Of a DNA stretch of 64,000 bases, positions 57,545 through 64,000 are shown piece by piece. How positions within the stretch are numbered: the first letter of the stretch is position 1; the number at the start of each line of letters is the position of its first letter. Origin of the DNA: Scilla litardierei. Taxonomy: Eukaryota; Streptophyta; Magnoliopsida; Asparagales; Asparagaceae. The notes beneath the pieces were generated by a model that saw only the letters and a program-made list of their open reading frames with translations, was not told the origin of the DNA and did no database searches. Both the position numbers and the translations under genes were made by a program. The stretch is taken from NCBI GenBank assembly GCA_030789695.1, contig CM061141.1, forward strand, positions 173,056,807 to 173,120,806, given 5' to 3'.

Positions 57545-59050
57545 AATGAACATCTTATTTACTCAACGCGTAATCCCACCGAGAAAAACACGTAATCCCA
57601 AGTATTTTAGGCTCAGCTGAAAAAGAGGCAAATTACTCTCCGCACACGACAAGGAAACTGAACCGTTTTGCGCCTTGAGCAAAATTATGCTATTAGGAAA
57701 ATTACTCTCTGTCACAAACTCGTAAAATTCTTTATTTTCCAGCGCAACAAAAACAATCAAATTTTTTCCGTTGTGCGTGCGGATTAATTGGTTCCACTAT
57801 AAGCCCTTGTGTGTACTGTGGAGTCCTCAGATGTGAGACCATGTGTGTACAGCGGATGGATATTGATTCACACTAGGACTTTTAACCACCGCGCACGACG
57901 CGCACAACGGCTAATTGATTTCAGCCCTTCGCTGCGTTTATTACCGTCATAGCGTTAGTTTCCAACATCAACCATTTACTTTACGTGAAAAGACTACTGG
58001 ATGAATGCTATCGTCCATATCTTTATCAAGCATGCACGAACAGCAGAAGAACTTATTGTTTCCAGACGGTGGTTGTGTGCGTAAATAAAGGAGAAGATTT
58101 ATAGAGGGAAGTAGAGGAAGTTGTGAGAAGATGAGGGCTCGTTGTAAGCCACTTGGGAATTTGACCAATAAAAATGAAGAGTATAATAAGTCCGTGATCC
58201 TACAGTAATACAATGGATCTCGGGAATCAACATTTATTTACTCAACGCGCACAGCGCGTAATACCAACGCGAAAATCACGTAATCCCAATTATTCTATCA
58301 TTTGTATCAAAATAGGTTAATTATTCTCCGCTCAAAACAAGGAAACTCAACGGTTTTTCGCCGTGATCAACATTGATGCCAATTGGAAAATTACTCCCAA
58401 TAATACTAATCTCCACTAATCTTTTTTCATACATTTTATTTGACGCGCACACCGTGCTAAATAATACAGAAGCGAGTAATAATCTTAAATGCTTACCGCG
58501 CAAAACGCTTGGAAAACCGGAATTGCTCAAGGCGCACAACGCACAACGCATGGCAGCGAATTGTATTGGTTTATGAGGATGAGACTGCAGTAGAGTTCTA
58601 CACTTCTACTGTGTGGCTACATCGAAGACCCCGTCATGCTACAGAAGGGTGCTCGTGAATATACAAAATACTGCGTGCGCATTGAGCAACTTACAGCCAC
58701 TTACATAAATGCTCAACGCTCAGGACCAACAAATTTATGGCCGTTGTGCACGTTGAGCAAATTTTTAATGGTTAACATAATTGCGCAAAGTGCACAACGA
58801 GCACAGCCAGGTTTTCGCTTTGAGCATCTAAGGTATTTTATGAACAATTGTTTAACGTGCACAACCAGCAGAATTCTAGCCGTTGTACGCGTTAAGCTGA
58901 TGTTGCATCGATGACAAATTTTCTCAACGCGACCACGGGATTAAAATTGCATGTTTTGCGCTTTGAGCATATTTGTGAGATGCTATAATTTTAATTCCAA
59001 TGCGCGCCATCGCAATGAATCAATCACATTCCAAATTTCATCATACTTAA
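57545..59050. repeat. GCGCACAACG array, right-hand cluster, copy 2
   Basis: Cores at 57,565, 57,645, 57,765, 57,890-57,915, 58,243, 58,440, 58,525-58,550, 58,738, 58,790 and 58,880. The order of parts from 58,120 follows 54,700-55,700. Confidence 0.65.
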
Positions 59051-59460
59051 TCTGATTTCGAAGCAAGCCTACATGCAAAATGTTAGATTTAAGTCTGATA
59101 CTTGTTCAATCTGAAAACATTATAGATTAAACCGGATACTTATTTAATTTGACTCAGAAACTACATTCAAACTTTTATATTAAATCTGATACTTTTTCAA
59201 TCTGAATACATATTCAATCGAATTCAGAAACTGGTTGCAAAATTTTAGATTAAATCTCATATATATTCAAATTGATGACATTTTCAAAATGAACCAACCA
59301 TTCAAATATATTGATGTACATACTGATATAGATCCAAACTGATTCATTAGCCTATGCTCTTAAAAACTGAGACATATGATTGTCTACGTAGTTGTGTGCA
59401 ATGAACGGCTCACTGTAGGATAACTGACTTATTCTCATCAATTTGAATGGTCAATTTCAC

Positions 59461-59467
59461 TATAAAT
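59461..59467 (+). promoter_or_regulatory. TATA-like element, plus strand
   Basis: TATAAAT in 'CAATTTCACTATAAATGGAC', the same promoter edge as in the inverted repeat. The frame starting ATGGACCG overlaps the TATA box, so that ATG is not a likely start codon. Confidence 0.4.
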
Positions 59468-59652
59468 GGACCGTGAATGCCCTCAAAAATTTTGCTGTGT
59501 GTATGAGATTACCCTCAAAAATTACTCACAGCGCAACATCTGTATATTCTGTATAATCACAAGCACAACAACTGTAGACTCACGGGTTCTTTTCATGACT
59601 CACAGTAACTCAACTGTAGTCTCATCCTCATCCATGGGTAGTCTAATTCGTC

Positions 59653-59658
59653 TATAAT
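59653..59658 (+). promoter_or_regulatory. TATA box of a family promoter module
   Basis: TATAAT in the conserved block 'AACTGTAGTCTCATCCTC', 'GGTAGTCTAATTCGTCTATA'. GTAGACTCACGG occurs upstream at 59,575. It heads the transposase-bearing unit to the right. Confidence 0.55.
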
Positions 59659-60108
59659 AATGGCATCTCATTCTAAACGTTGGAAACGGCTAATTGATTG
59701 AAGCATTCAAAACCTCTCAATAAATACGCAAATAAAGCCTCGCTTTAATACGCAGCATTCAAAGCCTATTTTAATACTCGTTTAATATTTGACCGTTTGA
59801 ATTCATAACAGCTATTTTTTGAACTCTATTTATATCCCTCTTCGTTCCTCAAGAAAATACAAGGATAAATTGCTTCCTCCAAAAATTCTTCTTTGCTTCA
59901 TCCCGTTCTCCTGGGTGGCTGTACTGTGCAAAATCCAAATTCTCTGGCCAAGAGTGGACGTGGCCAGGGGCTGCTGTGTTAACCTTTGAGAGCAACCGGA
60001 AACAACGATTACCACCGAGGTCGACCGTAATTGCTTTCAAGGCAATGGTCATCCCCACGCCACAACGCTTTCAATTACATTTGCTAAGTATTCTGTTTCT
60101 CTAATCTT

Positions 60109-60785
60109 CCTCGTATAGCCACGGTATTCTACGTATTTTTCTTACAATATGTTTGTTTCTCAGTTAAACAGGACAAATTCTAACCATTGCTTCGTCTGCT
60201 TGATGTAGATATATACCATGGTAAACGGAAGACAAATTGAAAGTTACTCCTACTATTTCAATGTGGACCATTTCCTTCATGATGTAGATGCATGTAAAGA
60301 GAATGGGATTGCGGTAGAAAATGACAAATTATTCCTCGTATAGCCACGGTATTCTACGTATTTTTCTTACAATATGTTTGTTTCTCAGTTTAACAGGACA
60401 AATTCTAACCATTGCTTCATTCTGCTTGATGTAGATATATACCCTGGTAAATGGAAGACAAATTGAAAGTTATTCCTACTATTTCAATGTGGACCATTTC
60501 CTTCATGATGTAGATGCCTGTAAAGAGAATGGGATTGCGGTAGAAAATGACAAATTATTCCTCGTATAGCCACGGTATTCTACGTATTTTAGTTACAATA
60601 TGTTTGTTTCTCAATTTAACCGGAAAAATTCTAACCATTCCTTCGTTCTAGTTGATGTAGATATATACCATGGTAAATGGAAGACAAATTGAAAGTTACT
60701 CCTACTATTTCAATGTGGAACATTTCCTTCATGATGTAGATGCCTGTAAGGAGAATGGGATGGCGGTAAAAAATGACTCGAATGA
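60109..60785 (+). repeat. Three tandem copies of a 225-bp exon-containing block
   Basis: Copies start at 60,109, 60,334 and 60,560 with 'CCTCGTATAGCCACGGTATT'. Each holds intron-like AT-rich sequence, then a frame reading MVNGRQIESYSYYFNV and HFLHDVDACKENG. The first two copies end in a stop soon after; the third continues to 60,942 (KYTFKSSQKISVVSGPSRIH). The exon is probably the 5' coding part of the transposase unit that follows. I do not recognise its domain. Confidence 0.8.
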
Positions 60786-61129
60786 AGTCAGGCGAACTAC
60801 GCAACCAAAATACACCTTCAAATCTTCCCAGAAGATCTCAGTGGTCAGCGGACCTTCTAGGATACATGAGCATTTTCTTCCTTTCTTGTGCTTGATAGTA
60901 ATGATTTTCGAGGTTTTCCATTTGGTACGTATATACTTTTAAGTACATTGTAGGTGAAATTCTTATTCAATTGGGTGGAAAATGATGTAGAAATTTAGTA
61001 ATTTTACATGCATGCAGATACGGTTGAGATTGATGGAGAAGGTACAAAAATCCAAGGTTCTATTGATTTATCTTTTCTGTGATAATGCATTAAACCTTTG
61101 ATTTCAAGTCGAATTAATTGTATGAATTG

Positions 61130-61690
61130 TTTGATACAGGATGAAATGGATTTTACAAAAGAATTTAGTTCCGCGCAAATTTTTTAGAGAAGAGACGAGC
61201 TGTTTGAGTGGATAGACCGTCGGCCATGTGATTGTTACCATGTCGACGACGAGTTTGAGTAAAACTTCCAATAGGATTCCTGCTTTTACTTTGCATGTGT
61301 AAGAAGCGGGGTTTACAGGGGACACTGAAAGGAAAAAAAGACCGACATGCCAGTTAAAACCAAGAAGTGTCAATGTCTGTTCTCATTGCGTGGTAATATG
61401 GTGGGCGTCGGCGTTGGCGGTGAGGAGTGGAGGTTAACAGTCGTATCAGGTAGGCACACCCATCAAGCTGCTAATTATGTCGAGGGCCATTCCGATGAAG
61501 GGAAGTTACAGGGAATGGAGATGGAATCATTGAGAGATTTGGCGAATAACACGCTGAGGCCGGCCGAAATTTTGAAAGTCCTGAAGGAAAATCTAACCTT
61601 CCATGCAAATCAATTTATAATGCCCGTCACCGATTAAAAAGGGACAACAAGAATGTTGATATTGAAAAAAATTCCGTATAAAATTGATGT
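61130..61690 (+). pseudogene. MULE transposase N-terminal half (FAR1-type), broken
   Basis: Family landmarks in order: RRDELFEWIDR, FYFACVRSGVYRG, KTKKCQCLFSLRG, EEWRLTVVSGRHTHQAANYV, EGHSDEGKL, NNTLRPAEILKVLKENLTF and, after a frameshift near 61,597, KSIYNARHRLKRDNKNVD. The C...C and H-T-H residues of the WRKY/GCM1-like zinc fold are visible (KKCQC; RHTH). Stops at about 61,249, 61,266 and 61,326 and the frameshift mark it as dead. The MULE catalytic domain is absent; the sequence turns into satellite at 61,918. It complements the C-terminal pseudogene at 2,679-4,480 but is not shown to come from the same copy. Confidence 0.82.
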
Positions 61691-61917
61691 TGATGACCAT
61701 ATTAGGTTTTGTGCAAAATAATCACTTTGTTTAGTAAGTGTTGATGACATTGTTGTAAGAAATTAAAAGATATGTTACCCATATTGCTACCATTGATGAC
61801 AATATTGTAAATTATAACGTTCTACACACATGAAATATGATTTTTTATCATATTGACCACTTGGAAGCTTGAATTTTTATCATGTCTGCCGAAATGGGCA
61901 CATATATATATCATCTA

Positions 61918-64000
61918 TATGGCTTGATGTTGTTTATCAAAAAATTACCCGTCGTGCGCACGACATGCACATCGGGGCGTAATTATGAGGACTTTCAACC
62001 CACGCGCACGACGCGCACGATGGGGCAAATTTTGCCCGTTGTGCGCACGGATGGAAATTGCTTCACACTCGGTGTTTTAACCACACGCACGATGGGGGTA
62101 ATTTTGCCCGTCGTGCGCGCGTATGGAAATTACTTCACACTGCGTGTTTTAACCCCCGTGCACGATGCGCACGACTGGGGTAATTTTTCCTGTCGTGCGC
62201 GCGGATAGAAATTGCTTCACACTTTGCATTTTAACCCCCGCGCACGACGCGCACGACTGTATGGCGTGATGTTGTTTATCAAACAAATTACCCGTCGTGT
62301 GCACGACGCGCACATCGGGGCGTAATTACGAGGACTTTCAACCCACGCGCACGACGCGCACGACGTGGAGAATTTTGCCCGTCGTGCGCGCGGATGGAAA
62401 CTGCTTCACACTCGGTGTTTTAACCATGCGCACGACGGGGGTAATTTTTCCCGTCGTGCACGTGTATGGAAATTGCTTCACACTGCGTGTTTTAACCCCC
62501 GCGCATGACGCGCACGACCGGGGTAATTTTGCCGGTCGTGAGCGCGGATAGAAATTGCTTCACACTTTGTGTTTTAACCCACGCGCACGACGAGTGTAAT
62601 TTTGCCCGTCGTGCGCGCGGATGGAAATTGCTCCACACTTGTGCGTTTTATGCCCCCCGCAAGACGCGCACGACTGGAGTAATTTTGCCCGTCGTGCGCG
62701 CGGATGGAAATTGCTTCACATTCGGCGTTTTAACCCACGCGCACGACGTGTGCAATTTTGCCCGTCGTGCGCAAAGATGGAAATTTGCTTTACACTAGGC
62801 GTTTTAACCCACGCGCATGACGTGGGTAATTTTTCCCATCGTGCGCGCGGATGAAAATTGCTTCACACTAGGCGTTTTAACCCACGCGCACAACGTGGGC
62901 AATTTTTCCCGTCGTGCGCGCGTATGGAAATTGCTTCACACTAGGCTTTTTAACCCACGCGCTCGACAGGTGTAATTTTGCCAGTCGTGCGCGTGGATGG
63001 AAATTTCTTCACAATCGGTGTTTTAACCACGCGCACGACCGTGGTAATTTTGCCCGTCATGCGCATGTATAGAAATTGCTTCACACTACGCGTTTTACCC
63101 CCGCACACGACGCGCACGACTGGGGTAATTTTGCATGTCATGCGCGCGGATGGAAATTGCTTCACATTTTGTGTTTTAACCCCCGCGCACGACGGGGCGT
63201 AATTTTGCCCGTCAAGCGCGCGGTTGGAAAATGCTCCACACTTGTACGTCTTAAGCCCCGTGCATGATGCGCACGACGGGGGTAATTTTGTGGGTCATGT
63301 GCGCGGATGGAAATTGCTTCAGACTTTGCATTTTAACCCATGCGCACGACAGGGGTAATTTTGCTCGTCGTGCGCGCGGATTGAAATTGCTTCACACTCG
63401 GCGTTTTAACCCACGCGCACGACGTGGAAAATTTTGCCCGTCGTGCGTGCATATGGAAATTGTTTCACAATAGGCTTTTTAACCCACGCGCACGACGGGT
63501 GTAATTTTGCCCATCGTGCGCACGGATGGAAATTGCTTCACACTCGGCGTTTTAACCACGCGCACGACACGGGTAATTTTGCCCGTCGTGCGCGCGTATG
63601 AAAATTTCTTCACACTGCGGGTTTTAACCCCCGCGCACGACACGCACGACTGGGGTAATTTTGCATGTCATGCGCGCGGATGGAAATTTCTTCACAATTT
63701 GCGTGTTAACCACCGCGCACGACGGGCGTAATTTTGCTCGTCGTGCACGCGGATGGAAATTGCTCCACACTTGTGTGTCTTAAGCCCCGCGCACGACACG
63801 CATGACAGGGGTAATTTTGTCGGTCTTGCGCGCGGATGGAAATTGCTTCACACTCGGCGTGTTAACCCCCGCGCACGACGGGGCGTAATTTTGCCCATCG
63901 TGCGCGCAGATGGAAATTGCTCCCACTTGTGCGATTTAAGCCCCTTCCACGACGCGCACGACTGTGGTAATTTTTCTCGTCGTGCACGCGGATGGAAAAT
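61918..64000. repeat. CpG-rich satellite, 73- and 83-bp units, to right edge
   Basis: More than 25 units with the pattern CCCGTCGTGCGCGCGGATGG, AAATTGCTTCACACTCGGCG, TTTTAACCCACGCGCACGAC, GGGGGTAATTTTG. Long units carry a second CGCGCACGAC. Each unit has a self-complementary pair GTCGTGCGCG/CGCGCACGAC. A larger repeat of about 338 bp, starting 'TGATGTTGTTTATCAAA', is seen at 61,926 and 62,267. Frames across it are artefacts of the regular sequence. The core equals the GCGCACAACG core of the other arrays with CG in place of CA/TG. Confidence 0.92.

Noticed and set aside
59466..59657. ORF beginning MDRECPQKFC as a cysteine-rich peptide
   Set aside because: Its ATG overlaps the TATA box, and the inverted repeat copies do not keep the frame.
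61882..63731. Many overlapping frames of 70-108 codons in the satellite
   Set aside because: They only reflect a stop-poor repeated unit; the translations are repeats of the same few words.
61918..64000. CRISPR array
   Set aside because: Units are directly adjacent with similar spacers and diverge along their whole length; the context is a plant genome.

Overview
The window is repeat-rich nuclear DNA of a land plant, almost certainly a flowering plant. The evidence is FAR1/MULE-type transposase pieces, two DUF674 pieces (a plant-only family), Hsp70 and CDPK exon pieces, plant-type Helitron ends, and LTRs with the polypurine-tract signature of Tekay/Del chromoviruses. I cannot tell eudicot from monocot. 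I found no intact housekeeping gene, no rRNA or tRNA gene and no CRISPR array. The clearest intact reading frame with a credible promoter is a 217-codon ORF of unknown function at 26,790-27,443 (minus).

Layout. 1-2,678: most of a chromovirus-type LTR in minus orientation, which cuts off the front of a FAR1/MULE transposase pseudogene (2,679-4,480). 4,700-27,700: a chain of short units built from the same parts: arrays containing GCGCACAACG and its complement, a promoter-like block with TATA box, a short leader ORF, a variable middle, and a conserved AT-rich 3' block. The middles differ: a DUF674 first exon (6,806), an Hsp70 piece (11,439-11,714), a transposase zinc-knuckle piece (12,592-12,644), another DUF674 piece (15,291-15,407), and the 217-codon ORF. 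Inside this chain sit two inverted coiled-coil transposon genes (7,338-10,800), an 8.76-kb non-autonomous LTR element with 3.1-kb LTRs (15,414-24,171) and a minus-strand Helitron (25,565-26,244). 27,890-31,085: a 181-bp tandem array split by a solo LTR full of CAGTCGACTG palindromes.

31,170-52,943: a train of five Helitron-like elements, end to end, each inserted at A|T and mostly joined through (TA)n. Their interiors hold gene scraps (a CDPK EF-hand exon at 41,725-41,817) and kilobases of 'scrambled' short-word sequence. 53,012-54,500 is AT-rich with a MITE-like segment. 54,600-59,660 returns to the array-plus-promoter units, here tandemly duplicated (about 3.4 kb apart) and carrying a long inverted repeat. 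59,650-61,690 has a promoter, a triplicated 225-bp exon-like block and the N-terminal half of a MULE transposase. 61,918 to the right edge is a CpG-rich satellite with 73- and 83-bp units.

Reading of the whole: the array-bearing units look like a Mutator-like (Pack-MULE-type) family that keeps its promoter and ends and changes its cargo. Transposase halves of the matching type occur at both ends of the window. This is inference from shared modules; terminal inverted repeats with 9-bp target duplications were not proven.
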